From assembly GCF_026163685.1 (NCBI RefSeq), contig NZ_JAOXSR010000012.1:1-64000 (forward strand): 64,000 nt of DNA, in the 5' to 3' direction. This document shows, in pieces, positions 1-7,743 of the stretch (the first letter of the stretch is position 1; each line of letters begins with the position of its first letter). The DNA is from Oerskovia flava. Its GTDB lineage: Bacteria > Actinomycetota > Actinomycetes > Actinomycetales > Cellulomonadaceae. Under the pieces are notes generated by a model. The model saw nothing but the letters and a program-made list of their open reading frames with translations, was not told the origin of the DNA and searched no databases. The translations under genes and the position numbers were made by a program.

Positions 1-1056
1 GCCGGCTTCGATGTCGAGGCAGCGCCCGGAGGCGGGGTTCTTCAGGGTTCCGTTGTTCTGGTGGACCCATTGCTGGGAGGGGTAGCCCCCGCAGTCCCAC
101 AGGTGGGCCTTGGTGCCGTTGGTGGTGCCGCCGGCGACGAGGTCGAGGCACTTGCCGCCGGACTTGAGCGCGGTGCCGTCGAGGGTCCAGTTCATGGCGT
201 CGGCGGTGGTGTTACAGGTCCACTGCTGGATCGCGGTGCCGTTGGTGGTGCCACCGCCGGCGCGGTCGATGCACTTGCCGGACTTGGCGTTCTCGATCTG
301 AGCGTCCGTCGAGGGGTCGGTCGGGTCGGTCGGCTCAGTGGGGTCGGTCGGCTCGGGGTCAGGGTCGGGGTGAGGGTTCCCGGTGCCGCCGTCGAAGGTT
401 ACGTCGCTGCACAGGAAGTACTTCTGGTCCATGTGCGACGCCTTCCAGACGGTCACTACGACGTGGCGCCCGCTGTATCCCGACGTGGTCACGTCGGTGA
501 CGTAGTGCGCCTGATAGCCGTAGCTGCCGGTCTTCTTGACCAGCTCCAGGTCGTCCCAGCCGATCTGCTCGTACAGGGGGTCGAAGCCCTGCTTCGTGAC
601 GTAGACCTCGAGCCAGTCGGCGCCGTGCTGAGCTTCGTCGTAGAGGTCGACGGTGAAGTTGGAGCCGATGCTCTTGGCTACCCATGGGCCGGGGCGGTCG
701 AGCGCTGCGTAGTCGGTCTCGCCGTATCCGCCGGCGCTGCAGATGCGGCCGTCGGGGATGACCTGCTTGTAGTCGTCCCCGGTGTTGTTGGCGTAGACGG
801 CCTTCCACGCTGTGATGGCGTTGGGGTTCTCGTGGTATGTCCGGTAGCACATAGGGTCCTGAGCCTGGTCCGGCTCGTTGCTGCCCCAGCGCTGCAGGCA
901 GCCGTAGTTGCGGGTCTCGGGGGCGATGACCGAGCCGTGCGCAGACGCCTGTGGAGCCTGTGCGACGACGACGAGGGCCATGCCCATCAAGATGGTCAGG
1001 AGTGCGGCGACGCCCATCGCGATGGCGCGGGACGCGGGTGCGAACAAGTGGTTCAT
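1..1056 (-). CDS. Secreted AA10 lytic polysaccharide monooxygenase with C-terminal CBM13 (partial)
   Basis: Copper-dependent oxidative enzyme of family AA10, which cleaves crystalline polysaccharides such as cellulose or chitin outside the cell. The reading frame is open for 352 codons to the left edge, so the C-terminus is missing. The start ATG at 1056 follows GAAGGAAC. A signal peptide (residues 1-39) ends in ASA, placing His40 (HGSVIAPETRNYGC) at the mature N-terminus, as the copper histidine brace requires. The second brace histidine is probably His144 (EAQHGADW). A Pro/Asp/Thr-rich linker (about 227-252) leads to a ricin-B/CBM13 lectin with CLD and QQW repeats. The CBM13 DNA is almost identical to that of the GH49 gene ending at 1679. 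Substrate is not decided by sequence; dextran is not a known LPMO substrate. Confidence 0.9.
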   Translation of the reverse strand, partial: MNHLFAPASRAIAMGVAALLTILMGMALVVVAQAPQASAHGSVIAPETRNYGCLQRWGSNEPDQAQDPMCYRTYHENPNAITAWKAVYANNTGDDYKQVIPDGRICSAGGYGETDYAALDRPGPWVAKSIGSNFTVDLYDEAQHGADWLEVYVTKQGFDPLYEQIGWDDLELVKKTGSYGYQAHYVTDVTTSGYSGRHVVVTVWKASHMDQKYFLCSDVTFDGGTGNPHPDPDPEPTDPTEPTDPTDPSTDAQIENAKSGKCIDRAGGGTTNGTAIQQWTCNTTADAMNWTLDGTALKSGGKCLDLVAGGTTNGTKAHLWDCGGYPSQQWVHQNNGTLKNPASGRCLDIEAG

Positions 1057-1079
1057 GAGGTCGTTCCTTCGGTTCTCGG

Positions 1080-1101
1080 CTGTCAGCGGTTGAGCTGACA
1101 G
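1080..1101. terminator. Hairpin between the DoxX and LPMO genes
   Basis: CTGTCAGC and GCTGACAG form a perfect 8-bp stem around a 6-nt loop. It lies downstream of the DoxX stop and 24 bases upstream of the LPMO start, both on the minus strand. It may end DoxX transcripts or form part of the LPMO leader. There is no U-tract. Confidence 0.45.
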
Positions 1102-1135
1102 GTCGTGCCTGGGGATGACGAGCCTGCGGATGGGA

Positions 1136-1582
1136 TCAGGCATTGCTGCTGTCACTTGTGGTGATCCGTGCAGCGGACTTGGGCCGTGCCGTGAGGGTGA
1201 TCGGCCCGGCGAGGGCCCACCGGCCGGGGCCGAGGGCTGCGACGAGCAGGAAGGCCCAACAGAACAGCGCGGCTTGTTCGCCACCGTTCTGCAGGGGAAG
1301 CAGCCCGTCGGGCTGGTGGTGGACGAAGTAGGCGTAGGCCATCGAGCCGGAGCAGACGACCGCGGCCAGGCGTGTCGCCACGCCGAGCATCACGAGCGTG
1401 CCGCCGACCAGCTGGATCAGCGCGGCCCACCAGCCTGGCCACTGGCCGATGGCGGGGCTCGGGCCGTGTCCTCCGCCGAGTACGCCGAACAGGGTTGCGG
1501 CGCCGTGGCATGCGAAGAGCAGCCCGACGACGATCCGGAAGAGGGCGAGGACGGAACCTTGCGGTGATGAACGCTCCTGCAC
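1136..1582 (-). CDS. DoxX family membrane protein
   Basis: A 148-residue membrane protein of the DoxX/DoxD superfamily, with about four hydrophobic segments (around residues 10-30, 48-70, 74-90 and 104-120). The family is linked to quinone or thiol redox processes, but the role of most members is unproven. The GTG start at 1582 is preceded by AAAGGAG at good spacing. It lies between the LPMO and a GH49 gene on the same strand. A link with LPMO electron supply is conceivable but is only inference from position. Confidence 0.85.
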   Translation of the reverse strand: MQERSSPQGSVLALFRIVVGLLFACHGAATLFGVLGGGHGPSPAIGQWPGWWAALIQLVGGTLVMLGVATRLAAVVCSGSMAYAYFVHHQPDGLLPLQNGGEQAALFCWAFLLVAALGPGRWALAGPITLTARPKSAARITTSDSSNA

Positions 1583-1627
1583 AGTGAGCGCTCCTTTCAG
1601 GAACGGGTAGGTGCGGGACGGAGTGTG

Positions 1628-1667
1628 GAGGTGGCCGCCGGGACAGGCGAGCGCCGACGGCCACCTC
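1628..1667 (-). terminator. Hairpin after the first GH49 gene
   Basis: GAGGTGGCCG (1628-1637) and CGGCCACCTC (1658-1667) form a perfect 10-bp stem with a 20-nt loop. It begins about 12 bases past the stop of the GH49-CBM13 gene on the minus strand, a normal place for a terminator in a high-GC actinobacterium. Confidence 0.5.
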
Positions 1668-1678
1668 GCTGAGTCAGG

Positions 1679-4024
1679 TCAGGTGGTGATGGTCCACTTC
1701 TGGCTGTCCCAGGTGCCGCAGTCCCACAGGTGCAGGCGTGCGCCGTTGGCGGTGGCGCCGGCTTCGATGTCGAGGCAGCGCCCGGAGGCGGGGTTCTTCA
1801 GGGTTCCGTTGTTCTGGTGGACCCATTGCTGGGAGGGGTAGCCCCCGCAGTCCCACAGGTGGGCCTTGGTGCCGTTGGTGGTGCCGCCGGCGACGAGGTC
1901 GAGGCACTTGCCGCCGGACTTGAGCGCGGTGCCGTCGAGGGTCCAGTTCATGGCGTCGGCGGTGGTGTTACAGGTCCACTGCTGGATCGCGGTGCCGTTG
2001 GTGGTGCCGCCGCCGGTACGGTCGATGCACTTGCCGGACTTGGCGTTGATGACCTGGTGGGTGCCGATGCCTGGCCCGGGGTCGGGGTTGGGGTTGGTTG
2101 TGCCCGTGCCCCAGGCGTTCCAGCTGTCCCAGGTGTCCGCGTCGAAGCCGATCCGGCCGAGCTTGTCGGCGGACCAGTTCGTGCCGGCCTTGTCGATCGT
2201 GACCCCGCCGACGGTGTAGTTCTCGACCTTGATGCCGCGGGAGTTGGTGGTCTCGTTGCCGATGGTGACCTTCTGCCCGTCGGCGTTGGTGTACCGCTTG
2301 AGGTGGCTGACCTGGGAGGAGGGGTCCAGGCCGTTCCAGCCGTCGATCTTGAGGTTCTTGATGTGGATGTTCTCGGTGTTCGACAGGGCGTAGATGCGCA
2401 GTGCGCAGTTGGTGGTGCCCTCGACGGTGATGTTCTCGAACCGCATGTTGCGCACCGTGGTCCCGGGGTTCGCCGTCTTCGTCGAGCCCATGTCTTCCCA
2501 GTGGGAGGAGGAGTTGAGGATGCAGGTGTTGTACTTCACGTCCTTCCAGAACATGCGGTTGTGGATGACGTGGGTGTTGGTGACGACGACGTTGTCGATG
2601 TTGCGGGGGGTCCAGCCCCACTGGATGACGGGCCCGTTCTCGTTCTTCCAGATGACGGTGTCGTCGATGTTCACGTCGGAGTGGTACATCTTCAGCACGT
2701 CGTCGTTGGCGTGGAAGAACGTGTTCTTCATGGTGCTGCCGCGGTAGAGCTCGATCCCGTCGGTCTGCCAGTACCAGGACCCGACCTGCTTGTAGTTGTT
2801 CACGCGCATGGAGAACTTGTCCTCGTTGCCGTAGACGACGAACGAGTGGTAGGGCGGCTCGTTGATCGTGACGCCCTGCAGGTCGAGGTGCTGCTGGGCG
2901 TCAGAGGACTCGAACTGCAGCATCTTCACGCAGGTGGCGTGGCAGTTGGAGTCGCCGCTGAGGTGGTTGTAGTTGTTGCGGGTGTCGGCCTCGTAGACGT
3001 ACTGCTCACCGGACAGCACGCCGTATCCGGTGACCTTGTACAGGCCCTGGGTGGCGTGGAAGAACCGGAAGCCGCCCTTCACGTAGGCGCCAGGTGCGAG
3101 GTAGACCCACTTGACGTTGGCAGGCAGGACAGCGTGGTAGTTCGACCCCATGGAGTAGGTGCCGGGCCGGAAGTAGATGATGTCCTGGGTGACGTCGTTG
3201 AGGTTGGTGACCTGCCCGGGGCTCGGGTAGTGGATGCTGCCGGACGCCTCGGTGGGGACAAGGCGTTCCTTCTCAGAACCGGTGAGCAGGGGTTCGGCGA
3301 AGACGAGCACGGAGTTGCGTGGCTCGGTGTGGATTGCGCGGTTGCCCGAGGAGTTGGTGGTGAGGTTGCCGCTGGCACCGGCCATGTCGTTGTACGCGGT
3401 GTACAGCTGCGGGTCGAACTCGACGGAGAAGCGATGGCCGGTCGAGGTGTAGGGCACCTTGATACGGACGGTCGAGCCGTTGACCAGCTGCTTGTCGAAG
3501 TTCAGGTGACGCGGCCGGATGGTGACCTGGTCAGCGGAGGTGAGGCTCTGCCCGGTGCGCAGAGTGACGTCGACCCACACGTCGGTGGCGTACTCGAAGC
3601 TCGACCAGCTCATGGTCAGGTTGGCGCTGGAGGAGAACTCGGCGCCGTCCTCCTTCGAGTACCCGATCTTGCCCTTGCCGCTGCGCGGGATGGACATGTA
3701 CGTGAACGAGTCGTACCGGGTGCCCGGCGCGCCGGCGGTGGCGACCTGGACGTCGTAGAACGACGAGCGGCGCACCTTGTCGCTGGCCGTAGGGCTGGTG
3801 GTGTTGAACTCGTAGTTGTCGTGCCACCAGGTCTGCAGCTGGGCGTTGTCGGCCGTCGATGCCGGGTCTGCGGCGGCCGGTGCGGCGAGACCGGCGAGCG
3901 GCACCGCGGCGGCTACCGGCGGGGCGGGTTGTGCGGATGCGGGTGCGACCAGGGCTGTGCCGGTGATCAGGACCGCTGCGGCGAGTGCGACGAGGCGTCG
4001 TCGATGACGCGGGTGTCGGTGCAT
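1679..4024 (-). CDS. Secreted GH49 dextranase with C-terminal CBM13
   Basis: A glycoside hydrolase family 49 enzyme, expected to cleave alpha-1,6 bonds of dextran outside the cell, as characterised bacterial GH49 dextranases do. It has 781 residues: signal peptide (1-31, ending APASA), GH49 catalytic region (about 60-636), a short Pro-rich linker and CBM13 lectin (about 655-781). The three aspartates known for GH49 are present with exact spacing: Asp422 in QTDGIE, and Asp441 and Asp442 in HANDDV. The ATG start follows GGAGAGGAA. The neighbouring gene is a paralogue with a different C-terminus. Endo- versus exo-action (for example isomaltotriose release) cannot be read from sequence; isopullulanase activity is a less likely alternative. 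Confidence 0.92.
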   Translation of the reverse strand: MHRHPRHRRRLVALAAAVLITGTALVAPASAQPAPPVAAAVPLAGLAAPAAADPASTADNAQLQTWWHDNYEFNTTSPTASDKVRRSSFYDVQVATAGAPGTRYDSFTYMSIPRSGKGKIGYSKEDGAEFSSSANLTMSWSSFEYATDVWVDVTLRTGQSLTSADQVTIRPRHLNFDKQLVNGSTVRIKVPYTSTGHRFSVEFDPQLYTAYNDMAGASGNLTTNSSGNRAIHTEPRNSVLVFAEPLLTGSEKERLVPTEASGSIHYPSPGQVTNLNDVTQDIIYFRPGTYSMGSNYHAVLPANVKWVYLAPGAYVKGGFRFFHATQGLYKVTGYGVLSGEQYVYEADTRNNYNHLSGDSNCHATCVKMLQFESSDAQQHLDLQGVTINEPPYHSFVVYGNEDKFSMRVNNYKQVGSWYWQTDGIELYRGSTMKNTFFHANDDVLKMYHSDVNIDDTVIWKNENGPVIQWGWTPRNIDNVVVTNTHVIHNRMFWKDVKYNTCILNSSSHWEDMGSTKTANPGTTVRNMRFENITVEGTTNCALRIYALSNTENIHIKNLKIDGWNGLDPSSQVSHLKRYTNADGQKVTIGNETTNSRGIKVENYTVGGVTIDKAGTNWSADKLGRIGFDADTWDSWNAWGTGTTNPNPDPGPGIGTHQVINAKSGKCIDRTGGGTTNGTAIQQWTCNTTADAMNWTLDGTALKSGGKCLDLVAGGTTNGTKAHLWDCGGYPSQQWVHQNNGTLKNPASGRCLDIEAGATANGARLHLWDCGTWDSQKWTITT
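1757..2046. repeat. CBM13-coding direct repeat, second copy (first copy at 1-290)
   Basis: These 290 bases match 1-290 in the same orientation, with differences seen only in the stretch around 2008-2018 (three mismatches by eye). Each copy encodes most of a CBM13 lectin, one on the LPMO and one on the GH49 enzyme. Identity including silent positions points to recent duplication or ongoing gene conversion. The first copy may continue past the left edge. Confidence 0.92.
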
Positions 4025-4106
4025 GATGGGTTCCTCTCCTTCGAGGGTCGGGGTGTTGCTCCCGTTTCAGCTCCTGGGGGAGCCGTGCGCCCGCGGTTGC
4101 GGGCGG

Positions 4107-4142
4107 CCGGCGGCACGGGCACGGCTATGCCCGTGCCGCCGG
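4107..4142 (-). terminator. Long-stem hairpin after the second GH49 gene
   Basis: CCGGCGGCACGGGCA and its complement form a perfect 15-bp stem around the loop CGGCTA. It lies between the two GH49 genes on the minus strand. A related hairpin with compensating base changes and the loop CGGCAA occurs at 7577-7612, and the flank GGGAGCCGTGCGCCCGCG is shared as well. The conserved pairing supports an RNA function, most likely transcription termination. Confidence 0.65.
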
Positions 4143-4271
4143 TGGTCGGTGATCGAGCCCTCCTCCGTCGACGACGACGTCGGCGCGCCCGGCGTGGCGC
4201 TCAGGAGGTCTCGTACTTGCGCGGCCCGGTGCCGCCGGACGGCACAGGGCCGCGCTGGTCGGCCGCAGGGG

Positions 4272-7200
4272 TCAGCAGTCGTGTCCGTCGTGGGGGACGT
4301 GCGACGTCGTGCCGCCGGCCAGGTTCGGTCGGGCGGTGGTGGTGACGGTGGCGATCCCGGCGTCGATCGACGTGGTGCGTGCGGCGAACGACTGGAAGGC
4401 GTTCGCGCCGGGCTTCACGTGGGGGAACGTCTTGGTTCCGTAGGCGGTGCTCAGCGTGATCGAGAGCGGGCTGTCACTGGTGTTCTCCGCGCGTACGACG
4501 ACGTACGTCTTGCCGGCCAGGCACCGGGTGCTGGTCGTGACGTCCACGACAGCACCCTCGTCCGTGTCGAGTCCCACGTAGGGCAGGACGACCGGGCCGC
4601 GGGTCCAGTCCATGGCGGTGGCCTGGTTGGTCGAGGCGGAGATGACGTCGAACGCGTTGCTGTCGGAGGTGTCGGTGTCTCGGGCCTGGTTCGTGTCGGT
4701 CCAGTCACCGGCGCCTCCGCCGCCGCGGTAGGGCCCGACGAAGGCGGGGCAGCCGGTGCCCTGCCAGCACTGGGCGCTGTAGATCGGGCGCACGTTGCCG
4801 ATGCCTTCGCCGTCTTCGGCGGCGCTGAACATGGAGACCTGGTAGCCGGCGGTGCGCAGGTCGACTTCGTCGAGCGCGTCGGCGGGAACCGAGCTGATGA
4901 TCTTGCCGCTGGGGATGACAGTCAGCTGGGCGTCGGCGACCCGGGTGAGGTCGGCGTCGTAGGTTCCGCCGCCGAGGCGTGAGGAGTCGTTGCGTCCGTC
5001 CGCGACGACGGCGTACTGCCACGGACCGGCGGCGGAGGTGTTCGTCCCCGGGAGCAGGGGCGTGCGTGCTCTCGAGAACCCGTCGCTGAGGTAGATGTTC
5101 ACCCGCTGGGTGCTCATGCCGTTGCCGCCCCAGGGGTTGCGGATCTCTCCGGCGGTGGAGACCACGAACCGGACGGTGTCACCGTCCTCGTACACGTCGA
5201 GTCCGGTCAGGTCGAAGCTGCCCGGGTTGAAAGCCCCGTCGGAGGGGTAGAGGTAGCTGCCAGGTCCGTGGTCGTCGCCGGCCGGGTCCGGGATGGTGCC
5301 CACCTTGGTCCCGAAAGCGTAGATCGTGAACCGCTGCACGTTCATCACGCCGTTGTCTCCCACGGCCGTGACACGCACGCGGTTGGTGATCTGGTCGAGA
5401 TCGATGTCTGCGGAGAACTGTCCGCCGGTCAGGGTCGCGGGGGTGTCGGTGCCGTTGACGGAGAGGGTGAGCTCGGCGGCGTCCGTGGTGCCGGTGACGC
5501 GCAGTGTCCTCGTCGAGGTGGTCTGGCCGTCCTGCAGCCCGTCGAGGGTCAGGGTCGGGGCGTCGCCGGTGGGCTGGTCGTCGCTGGTGGCGTTCCAGCT
5601 GTCCCAGGTGTCGGCGTCGAAGTCGAGCCGGCCGAGCTCGTCGGAGGCCCAGTTGTCACCGGCCTTGAGGATCGGGATGCCTCCCACGGTGTAGTTGTGC
5701 AGCAGGAGGCCGTCGCCATCCGTGACCTCGTTGCCGATGGTCACCTTGGTCCCGGTCGGGTCGGTGTACCGCTTGAGCAGGTTGACCTGCCCGGACGCGT
5801 CGAGCTCGTTCCACCCGTCGATGTGCAGCCCGTTGATCTCGACGTTCTGCGTGTTCGACAGGGCGAAGACGCGCAGTGCGCAGTTCGTGGCGCCCTCGAC
5901 GCGGGTGTCGGTGAACCGCATGTTCTTCACCGTCGTGGCCGTGTCGGCGCGGTCGGTAGCGCCCATGTCCTCCCAGTGGGAGGAAGAGTTGAAGATGCAG
6001 GTGTTGTACTTGGTGTCCTTCCAGTACATCCGGTTGTGGATGATGTCGGTGTTGATGACGGTCACGTCTTCGATGTCGCGGGGGGTCCACCCCCACTGGA
6101 TGACGGGGCCGTTCTCGTTCTTCCAGATGACGGTGTTCTCGATGTGCACGTCGGAGTGGTACATCTTCAGGACGTCGTCGTTGGCGTGGAAGAACGTGTT
6201 CCTCATCCGCCCGCCGTCGTAGAGCTCGATCCCGTCGGTCTGCCAGTACCAGGACCCGACCTGCTTGTAGTTCTCCACGTTCATCTGGAACCGCTCGACA
6301 CCTACCTCGGTGTCACCGTCGTGGGCGTACACGACGAACGAGTGGTACGGAGGTTCGTTGATCGTGACGCCCTGGATGTCGAGGGTCTGCTGTGCGTCGG
6401 AGGACTCGAACTGCAGCATCTTCACGCAGGTCACGTGGCAGTTGTCATTGACGTTGTGCTCGTAGCCGTTGGTGGTGTCCGCCTCGTACACGTACTGCTC
6501 GCCGGAGAGGACCCCGAGACCGGTGACCTTGTACTGCGACTGGTTGTCGTGCAGGAACCGGAACGCACCCTTCACGTATGCACCGGGCGCCAGGTACACC
6601 CACCTGACGTTCTCGGGGAGCACGGCGTGGTAGGCGGAACCCATCGAGTAGGTCCCGGGACCGAAGTAGATGATCTCTTCGGTGATGTCATCGAGGTTCG
6701 TCACGGAGCCCGGCTGAGGTCGGTAGATGGACCCGGACTCCTCGGTGGGGATGGTGCGCTCGGCTTCGGCGGCGGACGGCTTGGCGTTGGCAAAGATCAG
6801 CATCGCGTTCTGCGGCTCGGTGCTGATCGCACGGTTGCCTGCCGCGTCGGTAGTGAGCGTGCCGCTGCTCCCGGACATGTCGTTGTATGCGGTGATCAGC
6901 TGCGGCTCGAACTCGACCGAGAACCGGTACCCGTCCTCGCTGAAGGGCACCTTGACACGAATCGTGGACTCGTCGACCAGCTGCTTGTCGAGCGCGAGAT
7001 CGGTGGGGCGGATGGTGACCTGTTCGGCGGACGTGATCGCCTGGCCTGTCTTGAGCGTGACGTCGACCCACACATCGGTGGCGTACTCGAAGCTCGACCA
7101 GCTCATCGTCAGGTCTGCCGAGGAGGAGAATTCGGCGCCGTCCTCCTCGGTGTAGCCGAGCTTGCCGTTGCCGCTCCGGGGGACGCTCGTGTACACGAAC

Positions 7201-7496
7201 GAGTCGTAGGTCGTGTCCGGGTCTGAAGCCGTGGTGACCTTCGTGTCGTAGAACTCTGACTGGCGGACCTGGTGGTCGCTGACCGGGTTCGTGGTGGGGG
7301 CAGCATTGTCGTGCCACCAGGTGTGCAACTGATCGGTGTCCGCCGTACTGGCCTCGGCCGTTGCTGCTGGAGCGGGATCGATCGTGGCCGTAGAGGGTGC
7401 CGCCGAGGAGGGCGTGGCGAGCAGGAGACCGGCGAGCAGGACGGCGATGCTGACGGACGCCGTCCCCGTGGCTCGTGGGGTTCGGGCAGTATGCAT
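4272..7496 (-). CDS. Secreted multidomain GH49 dextranase with glucodextranase-type C-terminal module
   Basis: A second, larger GH49 enzyme of 1074 residues. I place the start at the ATG at 7496 because TAGGAGTGG precedes it and a signal peptide (ending about residue 32, ATPSSAA) follows; the open frame extends further upstream. The catalytic region spans about 55-635 with Asp421 (QTDGIE), Asp440 and Asp441 (ANDDV). It continues with an Ig-like domain (about 646-730) and a module starting IPDPAGDDHGPGSYLYP (about 735-980) that resembles the C-terminal binding module of glucodextranase. A final domain of about 90 residues (CLAGKTYVVVRAENTS) is of unknown function. It is paralogous to the adjacent GH49-CBM13 enzyme, so the two probably divide the work on dextran by different carbohydrate-binding parts. 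Confidence 0.9.
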   Translation of the reverse strand: MHTARTPRATGTASVSIAVLLAGLLLATPSSAAPSTATIDPAPAATAEASTADTDQLHTWWHDNAAPTTNPVSDHQVRQSEFYDTKVTTASDPDTTYDSFVYTSVPRSGNGKLGYTEEDGAEFSSSADLTMSWSSFEYATDVWVDVTLKTGQAITSAEQVTIRPTDLALDKQLVDESTIRVKVPFSEDGYRFSVEFEPQLITAYNDMSGSSGTLTTDAAGNRAISTEPQNAMLIFANAKPSAAEAERTIPTEESGSIYRPQPGSVTNLDDITEEIIYFGPGTYSMGSAYHAVLPENVRWVYLAPGAYVKGAFRFLHDNQSQYKVTGLGVLSGEQYVYEADTTNGYEHNVNDNCHVTCVKMLQFESSDAQQTLDIQGVTINEPPYHSFVVYAHDGDTEVGVERFQMNVENYKQVGSWYWQTDGIELYDGGRMRNTFFHANDDVLKMYHSDVHIENTVIWKNENGPVIQWGWTPRDIEDVTVINTDIIHNRMYWKDTKYNTCIFNSSSHWEDMGATDRADTATTVKNMRFTDTRVEGATNCALRVFALSNTQNVEINGLHIDGWNELDASGQVNLLKRYTDPTGTKVTIGNEVTDGDGLLLHNYTVGGIPILKAGDNWASDELGRLDFDADTWDSWNATSDDQPTGDAPTLTLDGLQDGQTTSTRTLRVTGTTDAAELTLSVNGTDTPATLTGGQFSADIDLDQITNRVRVTAVGDNGVMNVQRFTIYAFGTKVGTIPDPAGDDHGPGSYLYPSDGAFNPGSFDLTGLDVYEDGDTVRFVVSTAGEIRNPWGGNGMSTQRVNIYLSDGFSRARTPLLPGTNTSAAGPWQYAVVADGRNDSSRLGGGTYDADLTRVADAQLTVIPSGKIISSVPADALDEVDLRTAGYQVSMFSAAEDGEGIGNVRPIYSAQCWQGTGCPAFVGPYRGGGGAGDWTDTNQARDTDTSDSNAFDVISASTNQATAMDWTRGPVVLPYVGLDTDEGAVVDVTTSTRCLAGKTYVVVRAENTSDSPLSITLSTAYGTKTFPHVKPGANAFQSFAARTTSIDAGIATVTTTARPNLAGGTTSHVPHDGHDC

Positions 7497-7576
7497 AGTG
7501 GTTCCACTCCTAGGGGGTAGGGCGGTGTGATCGGTCATGCTCCCGGGAGGGAGCCGTGCGCCCGCGATGCGGGCCG

Positions 7577-7612
7577 CCGGTGGTGCGGGCACGGCAATGC
7601 CCGCACCACCGG
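7577..7612 (-). terminator. Long-stem hairpin between ROK and GH49 genes
   Basis: CCGGTGGTGCGGGCA and its complement form a perfect 15-bp stem with the loop CGGCAA. It is the sister of the hairpin at 4107-4142. It lies downstream of the ROK regulator and upstream of the GH49 gene, both on the minus strand, and probably insulates the two transcripts. Confidence 0.65.
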
Positions 7613-7618
7613 TGCTGG

Positions 7619-7651
7619 TCAGGTGTACGTCGGGATGAAGCCGGATGGCAT
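7619..7651 (-). CDS. Possible 10-codon peptide with strong ribosome site
   Basis: ATG at 7651 is preceded by a near-perfect AAGGAGGAGCGC ribosome site and encodes MPSGFIPTYT before a TGA, immediately upstream of the hairpin at 7577-7612. An in-frame ATG at 7699 would give 26 residues. It follows the ROK gene. It may be a small peptide, a translated leader, or what remains of a deleted gene start. I do not recognise the peptide. Confidence 0.3.
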   Translation of the reverse strand: MPSGFIPTYT

Positions 7652-7743
7652 GCGCTCCTCCTTGAGCGGGTCATCGACAGTGATGTGGGTGCGACTCATC
7701 GCCGCGCGTCCCCAGCAGGGGTGCGCGGATCGAGCTCTTCGGG

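Noticed and set aside
1730-4345. An open frame of 871 codons opposite the GH49-CBM13 gene
   Set aside because: It is the antisense of a clearly functional enzyme gene, is composed of Val/Gly/Asp/Leu-rich nonsense, and has no domain or ribosome site.
5268-7226. A 652-codon plus-strand open frame in the second GH49 gene
   Set aside because: Antisense shadow with the same biased composition; the minus-strand frame carries the GH49 catalytic aspartates.
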